The notes beneath the pieces were generated by a model. The model had not been told where the DNA came from, did no database searches, and worked only from the letters and a program-made list of their open reading frames with translations. Made by a program: the position numbers and the translations under genes. From assembly GCA_030649335.1 (NCBI GenBank), contig JAUSLL010000089.1, forward strand, positions 1-64,000: a DNA stretch of 64,000 nt, given 5' to 3'. Position 1 is the stretch's first letter. Every line of letters begins with the position of its first letter. This stretch comes from Parvibaculum sp. Its GTDB lineage: Bacteria > Pseudomonadota > Alphaproteobacteria > Parvibaculales > Parvibaculaceae. This document shows positions 9,449 to 19,758 of this stretch, piece by piece.

Positions 9449-10309
9449 TCAGGTGTCGGGACGCGATGCCACCAGTGCGCGCGGAATGCCGCCCAGATCG
9501 GAGACAATTGACGAAACCTTAAGGCCCGACGCCACACACAAAGCGCTCACCGCATCGCCCTGCCCCGCGCCCAATTCGATGACAGCGTGACCACGGACGC
9601 TAAGAAGTGACGGTAGCGCAAGGGCGATGGCGCGATAGGCATCAAGCCCGTCGGCCCCGCCATCGAGCGCCAGCACGGGATCAAAGCCGCGCACTTCGCG
9701 GGATAAGGTTTCGATATCGGAGGCCGGAATATAGGGGGGATTACTAATTATCAGATCGAAAGGACCGACTAATCCCTCAGCCCAACGCCCGTGTCGAAAC
9801 GTCGCACGGCTCGATACACTCAAATTCCGAGCGTTTTCCTGTGCGATTTCGAGTGTTTCCATGTCGAGGTCTATACCGAGGCCGACGGCGTCCTGACGCT
9901 CGTGCAATAGCGCGATGAGGAGACAGCCGGTGCCTGTCCCCAGGTCGAGGAGAGAGGGTTTATCCACGGCTGAGAGTAATTTCAGCGCCGTCTCGATGAG
10001 CGTCTCGCTGTCGGGACGGGGGTCGAGTGTGGCAGGCGTGACACGGAATTCTAATCCCCAGAATTCGCGCGTGCCGAGAATCCGCGAGACGGGTTCGCCC
10101 GCCAGACGACGTGATTCGAAACCAGCGAGGATTTCAATTTCGCCGTCCGACAACATTTTCCCCGGCTCACGAATCATATCGATCTCATTGCAACCGCATG
10201 ACGCCTGCACGAGAAGCCGCGCATCAAGCGAAGCATTGTCGATGCCCGCGTCGCGCAAGCGCCAGCCGAGCATGCGGAACGCATGATCGCGGGTCAGCTT
10301 GGCACTCAC
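9449..10309 (-). CDS. prmC: Peptide chain release factor N5-glutamine methyltransferase PrmC
   Basis: Methylates the GGQ glutamine of release factors RF1 and RF2 using S-adenosylmethionine. The 286-aa protein has a helical N-terminal substrate domain (1-90), the SAM-binding motif DLGTGTG at 122-128 and the hallmark NPPY at 190-193. The start is GTG; its GTGA overlaps the prfA stop codon, so translation is coupled to its own substrate gene. Confidence 0.95.
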   Translation of the reverse strand: MSAKLTRDHAFRMLGWRLRDAGIDNASLDARLLVQASCGCNEIDMIREPGKMLSDGEIEILAGFESRRLAGEPVSRILGTREFWGLEFRVTPATLDPRPDSETLIETALKLLSAVDKPSLLDLGTGTGCLLIALLHERQDAVGLGIDLDMETLEIAQENARNLSVSSRATFRHGRWAEGLVGPFDLIISNPPYIPASDIETLSREVRGFDPVLALDGGADGLDAYRAIALALPSLLSVRGHAVIELGAGQGDAVSALCVASGLKVSSIVSDLGGIPRALVASRPDT

Positions 10310-11373
10310 AGATCGTCACCCAGCGCCGCCAAACGTTCCGCCTGATCTTCGGCAACGAGGGCTGAGAGCATTTCATCAAGCGCATCGCCCGCGATCACCT
10401 GATCGAGTTTGTGCAACGTGAGATTGATGCGGTGATCGGTAACGCGGCTTTGCGGAAAATTGTAAGTGCGGATGCGCTCGGAACGATCACCGGACCCGAC
10501 CTGACCTTTGCGCTCGGCGGCGCGCTCACGGTCGAGCTTGGCACGTTCGTTTTCATAGATGCGGGCGCGCAGGATCAACATAGCGCGCGCCTTGTTCTTG
10601 TGCTGGGACTTCTCGTCCTGCTGCGCGACCACCGTGCCTGTCGGCAAATGGGTGATGCGCACGGCACTTTCGGTTTTGTTGACGTGCTGACCACCGGCAC
10701 CGGACGCGCGATAGACGTCGATCCGCAGGTCCTTGTCTTCGATGACGATATCAACTTCTTCAGGCTCGGGCAGAACCGCGACAGTGGCCGCCGACGTGTG
10801 AATGCGCCCGTCGCCTTCGGTGGCGGGCACACGCTGCACACGGTGGACACCGGACTCAAATTTCATTTTGGCAAAGACACCACGGCCTGACACTTCGGCA
10901 ATGATTTCTTTGTAGCCGCCGACTTCGCCTTCAGAGGCCGACATAATCTCAACCTGCCAACCCTGCAAGGAGGCATAGCGCGCATACATGCGGAAGAGAT
11001 CGCCTGCAAAAAGCGCGGCTTCATCGCCGCCTGTACCGGCGCGCACTTCGAGAATGATATTGCGCTCGTCGGCAGCATCTTTGGGCAGAAGCAGAAGCTG
11101 CACCTGACGTTCGAGCGCGGGCAGCTCTTCATCAAGCCGGGTGATTTCTTCGCGCGCCATTGCCGCCATGTCTTTATCGGCAAGCATGACCTCTGCCTCG
11201 TCGCGCTCGGCCTGTGCCGACTGAAACGCACGCACAGCGGCGGCAACCGGAGAAAGCTCGGCAAACTCTTTGGACAGCGACACGAAACGCTCACGCCCGA
11301 CATCGGAATTCATCTCCGACTGAACGGAATCAAATCGTTCGAGAACCTTGTGCAGGCGATCTGAAGAAATCAT
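10306..11373 (-). CDS. prfA: Peptide chain release factor 1
   Basis: Terminates translation at UAA and UAG. The anticodon-like tripeptide PAT is at 183-185 (numbering from this start) and the catalytic GGQ at 227-229 in the context [15 protein letters not shown] chose the ATG at 11373 ([10 protein letters not shown]), giving 355 aa, close to the normal length of about 357-360. The track's GTG at 11415 would add 14 atypical residues. It lies between ispG and prmC in the same direction. Confidence 0.95.
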   Translation of the reverse strand: MISSDRLHKVLERFDSVQSEMNSDVGRERFVSLSKEFAELSPVAAAVRAFQSAQAERDEAEVMLADKDMAAMAREEITRLDEELPALERQVQLLLLPKDAADERNIILEVRAGTGGDEAALFAGDLFRMYARYASLQGWQVEIMSASEGEVGGYKEIIAEVSGRGVFAKMKFESGVHRVQRVPATEGDGRIHTSAATVAVLPEPEEVDIVIEDKDLRIDVYRASGAGGQHVNKTESAVRITHLPTGTVVAQQDEKSQHKNKARAMLILRARIYENERAKLDRERAAERKGQVGSGDRSERIRTYNFPQSRVTDHRINLTLHKLDQVIAGDALDEMLSALVAEDQAERLAALGDDL

Positions 11374-11436
11374 GTTTGAAAACTTTGGTGCGGAGAAGAA
11401 GACAGGCGGCATCACAAAAACGCATGTGATGCGTCG

Positions 11437-12600
11437 CTAATCTCCGGCGCGCGCAAGCTGCGCGGCTTCGGCGTCATTCGCTGCTTTTTCTTCAGCGGCA
11501 CGCGCGGCGTCAATCTCTTTGGCTTTGGCTTCGACAAGCTCGACCAAGTGATCGACGATTTGATCGTTCTTGATTTTATGATCTGTCACGCCAGCGAGAT
11601 AGACCATGCCCGCGCCCGCACCGCCGCCGGTGAAACCAATGTCGGTCTGTTCGGCTTCGCCCGGTCCGTTGACGACGCAGCCGATGACCGAAAGCGACAT
11701 GGGTGTTGCGATATGCGCAAGACGATCTTCAAGCAGCTTCACGGTGCTGATGACGTCGAAACCCTGACGCGCACAGGAGGGACACGAAATGATTGTCACA
11801 CCGCGATGGCGAAGCCCGAGCGATTTCAGAATATCAAAACCGACTTTGACTTCTTCAACGGGATCGGCTGACAGCGACACACGGATCGTGTCGCCTATGC
11901 CGCCCCAAAGGAGCATGCCCAATCCGATGGATGACTTGATCGTGCCGGTCATCAAGCCACCCGCTTCGGTGACGCCGATGTGCAGCGGACAGTCGATGGC
12001 GTCGGCGAGTTGCTGGTAGGCAGCGACCGTGAGGAACGGGTCGGACGCCTTCACGCTGATTTTGAAATCGTGGAAGTCGTGGTCCTGCAATATGCGCGCG
12101 TGATCGAGCGCGCTTTCGACCATCGCCTCGGGGCAAGGCTCACCGTATTTTTCCAAGAGGTCGCGTTCGAGCGAACCGGCATTGACGCCGATGCGCATGG
12201 AGACGCCATGATCCTTGGCGGCCTGCACCACTTCTTTGACGCGAGCGGCTGAGCCGATATTGCCGGGATTGATGCGCAGGCAGGCAGCACCGGCCTCGGC
12301 GGCTTCAATGGCGCGGCGATAATGGAAATGAATGTCAGCGACGATCGGAATTTTCGCTTCGCGCACGATCTCGTGCAGCGCCTTGGTGGACTCTTCGTCG
12401 GGGCAGGAAACGCGGACAATGTCGCAGCCTGCCTCTTCGATGCGGCGGATCTGTTCAATCGTCGCTTTGGCGTCCGAGGTCAGCGTATTGGTCATGGTCT
12501 GAACGGAAATCGGCGCATCACCGCCCACCGCCACCTTACCAACCTGGATGGTGCGGCTCTTTCTGCGTTCAATATCGCGCCACGGGCGAATGCTGCTCAT
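11437..12600 (-). CDS. ispG: 4-hydroxy-3-methylbut-2-en-1-yl diphosphate synthase IspG
   Basis: Penultimate enzyme of the MEP isoprenoid pathway; converts MEcPP to HMBPP with a [4Fe-4S] cluster. The 387-aa protein has the N-terminal TIM barrel and C-terminal cluster domain of the short bacterial form. Cluster ligands are visible as Cys273 and Cys276 (CPSC), Cys308 and Glu315 (GCVVNGPGE). A basic/Ala-rich tail follows residue 355. It is upstream of prfA with a 63-base gap; a palindromic repeat lies on its upstream side. Confidence 0.97.
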   Translation of the reverse strand: MSSIRPWRDIERRKSRTIQVGKVAVGGDAPISVQTMTNTLTSDAKATIEQIRRIEEAGCDIVRVSCPDEESTKALHEIVREAKIPIVADIHFHYRRAIEAAEAGAACLRINPGNIGSAARVKEVVQAAKDHGVSMRIGVNAGSLERDLLEKYGEPCPEAMVESALDHARILQDHDFHDFKISVKASDPFLTVAAYQQLADAIDCPLHIGVTEAGGLMTGTIKSSIGLGMLLWGGIGDTIRVSLSADPVEEVKVGFDILKSLGLRHRGVTIISCPSCARQGFDVISTVKLLEDRLAHIATPMSLSVIGCVVNGPGEAEQTDIGFTGGGAGAGMVYLAGVTDHKIKNDQIVDHLVELVEAKAKEIDAARAAEEKAANDAEAAQLARAGD

Positions 12601-12720
12601 CAGATAACCTTGAAGCGCCCGCCGGAGGACGGGCGTCGCTCTTTATATATGTGTAGGGGGTGAAGATAACAGAAATGAGGCGAAAGGCCACGAGGGGGTT
12701 GGTCGCAGGGGGGATGGAGG

Positions 12721-12812
12721 GAAGACCCTCACCCCAGCCCTCTCCCAGAGGGAGAGGGAGAAGAGGCGCATGACCTAAAGCCCTCTCCCTCTGGGAGAGG
12801 GTTGGGTGAGGG
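12721..12812. repeat. REP-like inverted repeat (about 32-bp arms)
   Basis: The arm CCCTCACCCCAGCCCTCTCC... (12726-12758) is repeated in reverse complement at 12781-12812 with only one or two differences, separated by 22 bases. Each arm holds its own short palindrome, CTCCCAGAGGGAG. It lies between ispG and the RodZ-like gene and looks like a bacterial interspersed palindromic element. Confidence 0.8.
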
Positions 12813-12835
12813 ACTTACGTACTCAAATAGAAAAT

Positions 12836-14071
12836 TCAGCGCGTCGTAACCGCTTCCGGCGCGAGGGCCGCTGCTTCTTCCGCCGGTGTCGGCACAGGGC
12901 GCGGCATGGCGGCGAGGATTGCCGTGGGGTCGAGCGGTTTGCCGGTCAGGACCAATGTGGGCGGACCGGCGAGGCCGAGAGAGGCGTTGTCGACGACGAG
13001 TTCGAAGGCCGAGGCGTCACGCGCGACGAGAATGGAACCCGGCGCATTCGGCACGGCGTAAGTGTCACCGACCTGCAATGTACGTTCGATCAGCACATGG
13101 CCTTGCGCGTCTTCGATGCGGATCCAGGCGTCAGGTTTGCGGGCGCGGACGACAACACGGGCGTCTGTGTTCTCGATGCCGAAGGCAGCGCCTTGCGGAA
13201 CTTCAGGAAGACCCGCGATGGCGGCGGGCGCATCAGCACCCACGGCAGGGGCGCTCATATCGCCGGTGGCCGCTGGCGATGTCAGCAAAGCGAGTTGCTC
13301 AGGTGCGGCGTCAGTAGGACCAGCTTCGACAACGGGGGGCACGGCGTAAACGCTCGACGGATCAGTGTCCGGTGCGCCGTCACCCAGCAATTGCAGGGCT
13401 GTTACGTCGTTTTCGGCGCGTGTGGCGGCGGAAGCCGGATCGCCGCTGAGACCACGGCGTACGTCGGGGGCTTGCGGATTGGCGGTCTGGGCTTCGGCAA
13501 GCGCCGGTGCGGCAGGCGCACGCTCGGCCATCAGCTTGTCAGCCGAACGTGTCATCAGATAGGCGCCGTAAGCGCCGACGCCGATGATGAGCGCGATGAT
13601 GAGGAACGTGCCGCGCGGCAGTCGCACCTGTTCTTGCACTTCGGGAAAATGAATGGCGCCCGGAGCGGCCAGATGAAGATCAAGTTCGGCTTTGTAGCGT
13701 TCAACAATGTGTGCGCTGTCGAGGCCGAGATATTCTGCATAGGAACGCACGAAGCCGACGGCATAAGCACGGCCCGGCAGATCGTCGTAGCGGCTTTCTT
13801 CCAGCGCTTCGAGCTGTTCGCGGCGGATGCGCAGCGACATCGCGATGGCGCGCATGTCTTCGCCGCGACGTTCACGCGCAACGCGCAGATCGGCGCCTGC
13901 ACGATCATCGCCCGCGTCGGGCAATTCATTGGTGATGTCGCGCAAGTGGAGCCTCCGGCGCGCTTCTGACCGGTCATCTGTCCCAAAGGTGAACTGACTG
14001 GTCGTCGGCTTGTCGGACATAGACTTATCGGTCATTGAATTGGGATCTTCCCCGGGATGTGCCGTCCCCAT
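12836..14071 (-). CDS. RodZ-like transmembrane HTH protein
   Basis: Resembles RodZ, which links MreB filaments to the membrane and helps set rod shape. An N-terminal Xre/HTH_25 helix-turn-helix lies at about 58-130 (LRVARERRGEDMRAIAMSLRI and YAVGFVRSYAEYLGL are typical). One transmembrane helix spans about 153-173. A long Ala/Pro-rich periplasmic linker and a C-terminal DUF4115 beta domain (about 300-385) follow. It sits immediately upstream of ispG, as in many Gram-negatives. The start is uncertain: residues 1-24 contain three Met codons and no ideal ribosome site. Confidence 0.85.
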   Translation of the reverse strand: MGTAHPGEDPNSMTDKSMSDKPTTSQFTFGTDDRSEARRRLHLRDITNELPDAGDDRAGADLRVARERRGEDMRAIAMSLRIRREQLEALEESRYDDLPGRAYAVGFVRSYAEYLGLDSAHIVERYKAELDLHLAAPGAIHFPEVQEQVRLPRGTFLIIALIIGVGAYGAYLMTRSADKLMAERAPAAPALAEAQTANPQAPDVRRGLSGDPASAATRAENDVTALQLLGDGAPDTDPSSVYAVPPVVEAGPTDAAPEQLALLTSPAATGDMSAPAVGADAPAAIAGLPEVPQGAAFGIENTDARVVVRARKPDAWIRIEDAQGHVLIERTLQVGDTYAVPNAPGSILVARDASAFELVVDNASLGLAGPPTLVLTGKPLDPTAILAAMPRPVPTPAEEAAALAPEAVTTR

Positions 14072-14342
14072 TACGCTTCACCGCTCCGGCAATTAACCAT
14101 CCGACCGCCCCAGCCCCCTGTGGCAAAACCGGCTTGAACCACTCTCTGGAACATCCGGTCTAGGTCGATGTTTTGCCTCATTGAATCTATTCGGTCCACA
14201 TGCCCCCTGCGCTGTGTCCCTATGCGCACACTAGACCAAAAGTGTTGACTCTTCGCAACTGTAGATTGGTCCAAATGCTACAGAATCGGCCATTTGCCGC
14301 ATATGAGTGAAATTTTCTTCGCGCAAGCAGATCAGCGCGCGG

Positions 14343-16613
14343 TCAGATGACCACGCCGTGATCGGCGGCAAAATCGGCAAGCTGTTCGCGCACGCTGGCG
14401 TCCGGCAGGCCGTAAAGCCCCTCCATGAAGGTCTCAAGGAGGCCCGCAGGCAGTGACCGGACCATCATTTTGACCGGCCCGATGGCCGCAGGCGACATGG
14501 AAATGCGGCGGAAACCAAGGCCCACAAGCGCCATGGCCTCAAGCGGCCGACCCGACATCTCACCGCAGAGCGTGACCGGCACATTATGGGCACGGCACTT
14601 GGTGACGATGAAGCGCAGGAAGCCGAGCGTAGCGGGCGAAAGCAGATCATAACGGTTGGAAACGCGCGAATTGCCGCGATCCACCGCGAAGAGGAATTGC
14701 ATCAGGTCATTGCTCCCGACGCTGACGAAATCGACAAGCGGCAACAGCGTGTCGAGCTGCCAGACGAGCGAGGGCACTTCGAGCATGGTGCCGATTTCGA
14801 GATGCGCGGGCACGGGATGGCCGAATTTCTTCAACCGCGCGAGTTCCTTATCCACGAAGGCACGCGCACGTTTAAACTCGGCCACTTCCGCGACCATCGG
14901 GAACATGACACGCAGCGAGCGACCAGCAGCGGCCGTGAGCAGCGCACGCAACTGGTGGCGCAGCAAAGCCGGACGATCAAGACCGATGCGGATGGCACGC
15001 CAGCCGAGCGCGGGGTTCTCTTCCTTGAAGGCAGCCACATCCATATAGGGCAGCATCTTGTCGCCGCCGACATCAAGCGTGCGGAAGACGGTCGGATGAT
15101 CGCCTGCGGCATCGAGCACGGCGGTGTAAAGTTCGATCTGATCTTTCAGGCTCGGTAGTTTGGCCGCGACCATGAATTGCAATTCGGTGCGGAACAGACC
15201 GATGCCCTCGGCACCTGATTCATGCAGGTGGCGCAGATCAACCTGCAGACCGGCATTCACATAAAGCGCGACCGGTTCGCCGTCCGACGTCACCGACGGT
15301 TCGTGACGGATCGCCTGATACTGCTCCTGCTTGCGGGCACGGAAGCGGGCCTTCTCGGAATAGGCGTCGATAATATCCGATGTCGGACGAATATAAACAT
15401 CACCCGCATCACCATCGACGATGATCGCATCGCCCGTGTCGATACTGTCGAGAATGGCGTCGGCGCGCCCCACCGTGACGATGCCCAATGCACGCGCGAC
15501 GATGGCGACATGGGCATTGGCCGCCCCCTCTTCGAGCACGAGAGCGCGGAGCCGCACCTTGTCGTAGTCCAGCAATTCGGCAGGACCCATGTTGCGGGCA
15601 ATGAGGATCGTGTCATTGGGCAGATTGCCGCTCGCTGACGAAAGCTTGACGCCGGTGAGCTGGCGCAGGAGCCGGTTCGCCAGATCATCAAAATCATGCA
15701 AACGGTCGCGCAAATAAGGATCGGCGGCGCGTAGAAGCCTTGCACGCGTGTCGTTTTGCACGCGTTCAACAGCAGCTTCAGCCGTAAGGCCGGTGCGCAC
15801 AGCTTCCGACATGCGCTGCAGCCAGCCACGGTCATTGGCAAACATGCGATAGGCCTGAAGCACCTCGCGGTGGTCACCGGCATGGCTCAGGTCTTCGGTT
15901 TCGAGCATGTCGTCGATGGAGCCGCGCAACTGGTAAACCGACTGCTCAAGCCGTTCGAGCTCAACATCCACGTCTTCGGCGATGAGACGGGTGACGTGCA
16001 CACGCGGCTCGTGCATGACCGCATGGCCAAGCGCGATGCCTTCGGCAAAGGGCGAAGCCGCAATGTGCAACGGACGGCGCTGCGTCTGGGTGGCCCCGTC
16101 GAGTTCATTGAGATTGATGAGATCGCCGGCGGCCACAACTTCGGCCAGCACCATGGCGACCGTCTGCAGCGCTTCAACCTCTTCTTCGGTGTAATTACGC
16201 TTGGTGCGGTTCTGCACAGCAAGCACACCGACGACGCGGCCCGACCGCAGCACGGGCACACCCATCAGCGACTTGTAAACCTCTTCGCCCGTTTCAGGAC
16301 GATAGGCGAAACCGGGGTGCGATTGCGCGTCCGCCAAATTCAAAGGCCGCGCATGGGACGCGATGTCGCCGATCAGACCTTCGCCGACACGCAGACGCGT
16401 CTTGTGAACGGCGGTGGGTTTCAAACCTTCGGTGGCGAAAAGTTCCAACTCGTTGGTCGGCCGCATCAGATAGACCGAACACACTTCGGCGACCATGTTG
16501 GAGGCGATGAGGACGACGATCATGTCGAGACGCTGTTGCGCCGTGACCTGTTCGGCCATGACTTCGCGCAATTTGCGCAGCAGAACGCGGGGGCCCCCGA
16601 CTGCGCCCGCCAT
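14343..16613 (-). CDS. ptsP: Phosphoenolpyruvate-protein phosphotransferase PtsP (EI-Ntr)
   Basis: First enzyme of the nitrogen-related phosphotransferase system; takes phosphate from PEP and passes it to NPr. An N-terminal GAF domain (about 1-160) is followed by the helical HPr-binding domain and the swivel domain with active-site His368 in NAHVAIVARALG. The C-terminal PEP-binding TIM barrel carries LFRTELQFM and a CGEMSGRP motif with the catalytic Cys. The 756-aa length fits. The ATG is preceded by GAGGAAAGAG. lysC lies 96 bases upstream in the same direction, a pairing common in Alphaproteobacteria. Confidence 0.96.
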   Translation of the reverse strand: MAGAVGGPRVLLRKLREVMAEQVTAQQRLDMIVVLIASNMVAEVCSVYLMRPTNELELFATEGLKPTAVHKTRLRVGEGLIGDIASHARPLNLADAQSHPGFAYRPETGEEVYKSLMGVPVLRSGRVVGVLAVQNRTKRNYTEEEVEALQTVAMVLAEVVAAGDLINLNELDGATQTQRRPLHIAASPFAEGIALGHAVMHEPRVHVTRLIAEDVDVELERLEQSVYQLRGSIDDMLETEDLSHAGDHREVLQAYRMFANDRGWLQRMSEAVRTGLTAEAAVERVQNDTRARLLRAADPYLRDRLHDFDDLANRLLRQLTGVKLSSASGNLPNDTILIARNMGPAELLDYDKVRLRALVLEEGAANAHVAIVARALGIVTVGRADAILDSIDTGDAIIVDGDAGDVYIRPTSDIIDAYSEKARFRARKQEQYQAIRHEPSVTSDGEPVALYVNAGLQVDLRHLHESGAEGIGLFRTELQFMVAAKLPSLKDQIELYTAVLDAAGDHPTVFRTLDVGGDKMLPYMDVAAFKEENPALGWRAIRIGLDRPALLRHQLRALLTAAAGRSLRVMFPMVAEVAEFKRARAFVDKELARLKKFGHPVPAHLEIGTMLEVPSLVWQLDTLLPLVDFVSVGSNDLMQFLFAVDRGNSRVSNRYDLLSPATLGFLRFIVTKCRAHNVPVTLCGEMSGRPLEAMALVGLGFRRISMSPAAIGPVKMMVRSLPAGLLETFMEGLYGLPDASVREQLADFAADHGVVI

Positions 16614-16709
16614 CAGATCTCTTTCCTCACAGAAACAGTCACACGTTCTCCGCCATTCGTTGCGCGTCGCAATTCATCTCAGTCTGGCAGGTTATACGTC
16701 CCGCAAGAC

Positions 16710-17978
16710 CTATTCGCCGTCGAGTCCATAGGCCGTGTGGAGTGCCCGCACAGCCAGTTCAGTATACTCCGACGAAATTAACACGCTCACCTTGATCTCG
16801 CTCGTGGTGATGGCAAGTATATTGATGCCTTTTTCACCCAGCGTCTGGAACATGGTCTTCGCCACGCCCGTATGCGAACGCATACCAATGCCGATGATTG
16901 AAATTTTAACGACATTAAGGTCAGTTTTGACCTCCTGGGCGCCCACATCGCTCTGAAGCTTGCGGATCAGGTCTTCCGCACGCACAAGCTCGGCCTGCGG
17001 CACGGTGAAGGTCATGTCGGTGGTTTTACCGTCATCGGAGAGATTTTGGATAATCATATCCACATTGATCGAATTATCTGCCAAAGGTCCGAAGACGCGG
17101 GCGGCAACGCCCGGTTTGTCGGGTACACGCGACAGCGTGACCTTGGCCTCATCCTTTGAATAAGCGATGCCGCTAACGACTTGCTGTTCCACGATTTCGT
17201 CCTCGTCGCAAACAAGAGTACCGGGATAAAAATTGGCCGATCCGTCCTTGCCGAGACAACTCGGCTGGGCGTCAGGCGCGTCAAAGCTAGAGCGCACCTG
17301 CAGGCGCACACGATGGACCATGGCGAGCTCAACGGAACGGGTCTGGAGCACTTTGGCACCGAGCGATGCCATTTCCAGCATTTCTTCGTAACTGATTCTA
17401 TCAATCTTGCGGGCCTTCGCAACGATGCGCGGGTCCGTCGTATAGACGCCATCAACGTCGGTATAGATGTCGCAGAGATCGGCTTTCACGGCAGCGGCAA
17501 TGGCAACCGCGCTCGTATCCGAGCCGCCGCGACCAAGCGTCGTGATCCTGTTATCGGGTGCGAGGCCCTGAAAACCGGCAATGACTGCCACCTCACCGCG
17601 CTCGAAACGCGAGATGAGTTCGCTGCCGTCAATTTCCTGAATACGCGCCGCGCCATGTGCGCCGTCCGTGCGGATCGGGATCTGCCAGCCGAGCCAGGAG
17701 CGCGCGGGAATTTCCAAACGCTGCAGCTCAATGGCCAGAAGCCCCGCTGTCACCTGTTCGCCGGACGCGACAATGGAATCATACTCGCGCGCGTCATGCA
17801 GCGGCGCGACTTCGCGCGCCCAGCCGACAAGCTCGTTCGTCTTGCCCGACATGGCCGAAACGACCACGGCGACCTGATGGCCGGCATCGACCTCGCGTTT
17901 GACATGCTGCGCCACATTGCGAATGCGTGCGATGTCAGCGACGGAGGTCCCGCCAAATTTCATGACCAGTCTGGCCAT
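16710..17978 (-). CDS. lysC: Aspartate kinase
   Basis: Phosphorylates aspartate at the entry to Lys, Thr, Met and diaminopimelate synthesis. The 422-aa protein begins with the kinase motif KFGGTSV (8-14). It has TLGRGGSDTSAVAIA around residue 150 and ends in two ACT domains (about 265-420), the usual site of feedback inhibition by lysine and/or threonine. The ribosome site GAGCAGGA precedes the ATG. It is divergent from ubiG and upstream of ptsP. Confidence 0.96.
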   Translation of the reverse strand: MARLVMKFGGTSVADIARIRNVAQHVKREVDAGHQVAVVVSAMSGKTNELVGWAREVAPLHDAREYDSIVASGEQVTAGLLAIELQRLEIPARSWLGWQIPIRTDGAHGAARIQEIDGSELISRFERGEVAVIAGFQGLAPDNRITTLGRGGSDTSAVAIAAAVKADLCDIYTDVDGVYTTDPRIVAKARKIDRISYEEMLEMASLGAKVLQTRSVELAMVHRVRLQVRSSFDAPDAQPSCLGKDGSANFYPGTLVCDEDEIVEQQVVSGIAYSKDEAKVTLSRVPDKPGVAARVFGPLADNSINVDMIIQNLSDDGKTTDMTFTVPQAELVRAEDLIRKLQSDVGAQEVKTDLNVVKISIIGIGMRSHTGVAKTMFQTLGEKGINILAITTSEIKVSVLISSEYTELAVRALHTAYGLDGE

Positions 17979-18238
17979 TGCATAATTCCTGCTCGGGGGC
18001 CGGCAAAGCGGGCCCTTTTCGTTGATCTGAACGGGGGCAACAGCGGGCGCGCCAGCCGACTGGACCGCGCACCCTCGAACGCCCTATATCATAGGGTCGG
18101 ATACATACTCGGATGGTCCGAAGGCCGCAACCGGCTGGGCTGAGCAAAAACCTCAATCCCATGCCGCGTTTTGCCGCAAAGGCAAAGGTACGATTGACGT
18201 GCCTGATTGACGTGAACGTAAAGGGAAGCGACCAGCAG

Positions 18239-19024
18239 ATGATTGCCCGCGCTGAACCGGCACCCGGACAGGGACATAAAAGCGGCCTCGACACGGTGGA
18301 CCCTGCCGAAGTCGCCCGTTTTTCGGCGATGGCGGCTGAGTGGTGGGACCCGCAGGGCAAATTCCGCCCACTGCACAAGTTCAACCCCGTACGCCTCGCC
18401 TATATTAAGGAAAAGGTCTCGGCCCACTTCCAGCGCGACGCCCAAAGCCTCACGCCATTTAAGGGTTTGCGCTTTCTCGACATTGGCTGTGGCGGCGGCC
18501 TTTTGAGCGAGCCCATGAGCCGACTGGGCGCGACAATGGTTTCAGCTGATGCGTCGGCGGAAAACATCGCCACCGCCTCGGTCCATGCCGCCGAACAGGA
18601 CCTCACCATCGACTATCGCGCCACCACCGCCGAAGCACTGGAAGCAGCGGGCGAAAAATTCGACGTCGTGCTCAACATGGAAGTGATCGAGCATGTCGCT
18701 GACCGCGACGGTTTCCTGCGCTGCTGCGCCGACATGCTGAAGCCCGGCGGACTAATGTTTGTGGCGACGCTCAACCGCTCGGCCAAGGCCTTTGGCCTCG
18801 CCATTGTCGGCGCTGAATATATTCTGGGCTGGATGCCGCGCGGCACGCATGACTGGTCGAAATTCATCACCCCTGCCGAGATGCGCGACGGCATTGCCGC
18901 TTGCGGCCTCACACTGACCGAAGAGACCGGCGTGAGCTATAATCCGATCCGCGACCGCTGGTCGCTGAGTAAAGACATGGGCGTCAATTATATGGTGCTC
19001 GCGCGAAAGCCGAAGGCAGAATAG
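18239..19024 (+). CDS. ubiG: Ubiquinone biosynthesis O-methyltransferase UbiG
   Basis: Carries out both O-methylations in ubiquinone synthesis. From the chosen ATG the protein is 261 aa and opens with [19 protein letters not shown], the conserved UbiG N-terminus. The SAM motif DIGCGGG is at 81-87. The track start at 18113 would add 42 atypical residues; AAGGGAAG lies upstream of 18239. A direct repeat ATTGACGTG sits about 30-50 bases before the start. A TetR gene follows after 4 bases. Confidence 0.95.
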   Translation: MIARAEPAPGQGHKSGLDTVDPAEVARFSAMAAEWWDPQGKFRPLHKFNPVRLAYIKEKVSAHFQRDAQSLTPFKGLRFLDIGCGGGLLSEPMSRLGATMVSADASAENIATASVHAAEQDLTIDYRATTAEALEAAGEKFDVVLNMEVIEHVADRDGFLRCCADMLKPGGLMFVATLNRSAKAFGLAIVGAEYILGWMPRGTHDWSKFITPAEMRDGIAACGLTLTEETGVSYNPIRDRWSLSKDMGVNYMVLARKPKAE

Positions 19025-19028
19025 TCCA

Positions 19029-19679
19029 ATGGCCACAGGCTCTTTTGATCTCGCCATCAAACGCGCCCCGCGCCAGAAACGCGCTGTCGAAACCTATGAA
19101 CGCATCCTCCAAGTATCAACGCGTCTGCTGACCGACCTCGGCGTAGACGGGATCACCACCAATCTCATCGCGGCCGAAGCCGGCATCAAAGTGCCGACGC
19201 TCTATCGCTACTTCCCCAATAAATATGCCGTGCTGATGGCCCTGGGAAACCGGCTGATGGCGGCGCAAAATATCATCATCGAACAATGGCTCAGCCGCTC
19301 AGAAGAAAACCGGTCGCCGGGGGCGCTGATCGACGATATTGAATTCCTGATTGCGGGCACCATCAAAGTGACGCGCGCCGAACCCGGCGCATTGGCCATC
19401 TCGCTCGCGCTGCGCGCCGTGCCCGCACTCCAAAATGTGCGGCTCACCTCGCACCGGATGATGACCGACCTCATCACGGCACGGATCAGCGACCGCCTTA
19501 CCGGTGTCCCGCGCGACCTTCTGTGGCCGCGCATACGTCTGTCGCTTGATCTGGCCTATGCCGCCATCGAAATGGCGCTCGAAGAACCCATGGTCGATGA
19601 CGAGATGGTCTCCACCGAAACCACCCGCCAGATCAGGGCCTATTGGACCGTCCAACTGGAGCTCTGGCTAAAAGAGTAG
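19029..19679 (+). CDS. TetR/AcrR family transcriptional regulator
   Basis: A 216-aa one-component regulator. The N-terminal HTH spans about 18-65 (TNLIAAEAGIKVPTLYRYFPNKYAVL); the C-terminal ligand domain is unassigned. It starts 4 bases after ubiG, so it is probably cotranscribed. The next two plus-strand genes are the cytochrome c and the aldonolactone oxidoreductase, which makes them candidate targets. A palindrome overlapping its stop codon could be a terminator, its operator, or both. Confidence 0.88.
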   Translation: MATGSFDLAIKRAPRQKRAVETYERILQVSTRLLTDLGVDGITTNLIAAEAGIKVPTLYRYFPNKYAVLMALGNRLMAAQNIIIEQWLSRSEENRSPGALIDDIEFLIAGTIKVTRAEPGALAISLALRAVPALQNVRLTSHRMMTDLITARISDRLTGVPRDLLWPRIRLSLDLAYAAIEMALEEPMVDDEMVSTETTRQIRAYWTVQLELWLKE

Positions 19680-19693
19680 TAAATACTACTCTT
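19672..19693 (+). terminator. Palindrome at TetR stop: terminator and/or operator
   Basis: AAGAGTAGT (19672-19680) pairs perfectly with ACTACTCTT (19685-19693) around AAAT, followed by ATTATT. It overlaps the TetR stop codon and ends 5 bases before a TTGACA hexamer at 19698-19703. The symmetric form and position also suit a regulator binding site for the following cytochrome gene. Confidence 0.55.
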
Positions 19694-19697
19694 ATTA

Positions 19698-19726
19698 TTG
19701 ACAGCGACTCCCTCCCCCCTCATTCT
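19698..19726 (+). promoter_or_regulatory. Candidate promoter of the cytochrome c / oxidoreductase pair
   Basis: A perfect -35 TTGACA (19698-19703) is followed after 17 bases by CATTCT, a weak -10. It lies 33 bases upstream of the cytochrome start. Confidence 0.35.
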
Positions 19727-19758
19727 GATCTAGTCAATAGAGTGAGGCGGGGTGGTTC

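Noticed and set aside
12806-13969. 387-aa plus-strand ORF opposite the RodZ-like gene
   Set aside because: Composition is repetitive Arg/Gly and it has no recognisable domain; the opposite strand encodes a coherent HTH-TM-DUF4115 protein.
15756-16781. 341-aa ORF opposite ptsP
   Set aside because: Shadow of ptsP, whose GAF and PEP-utiliser motifs are intact.
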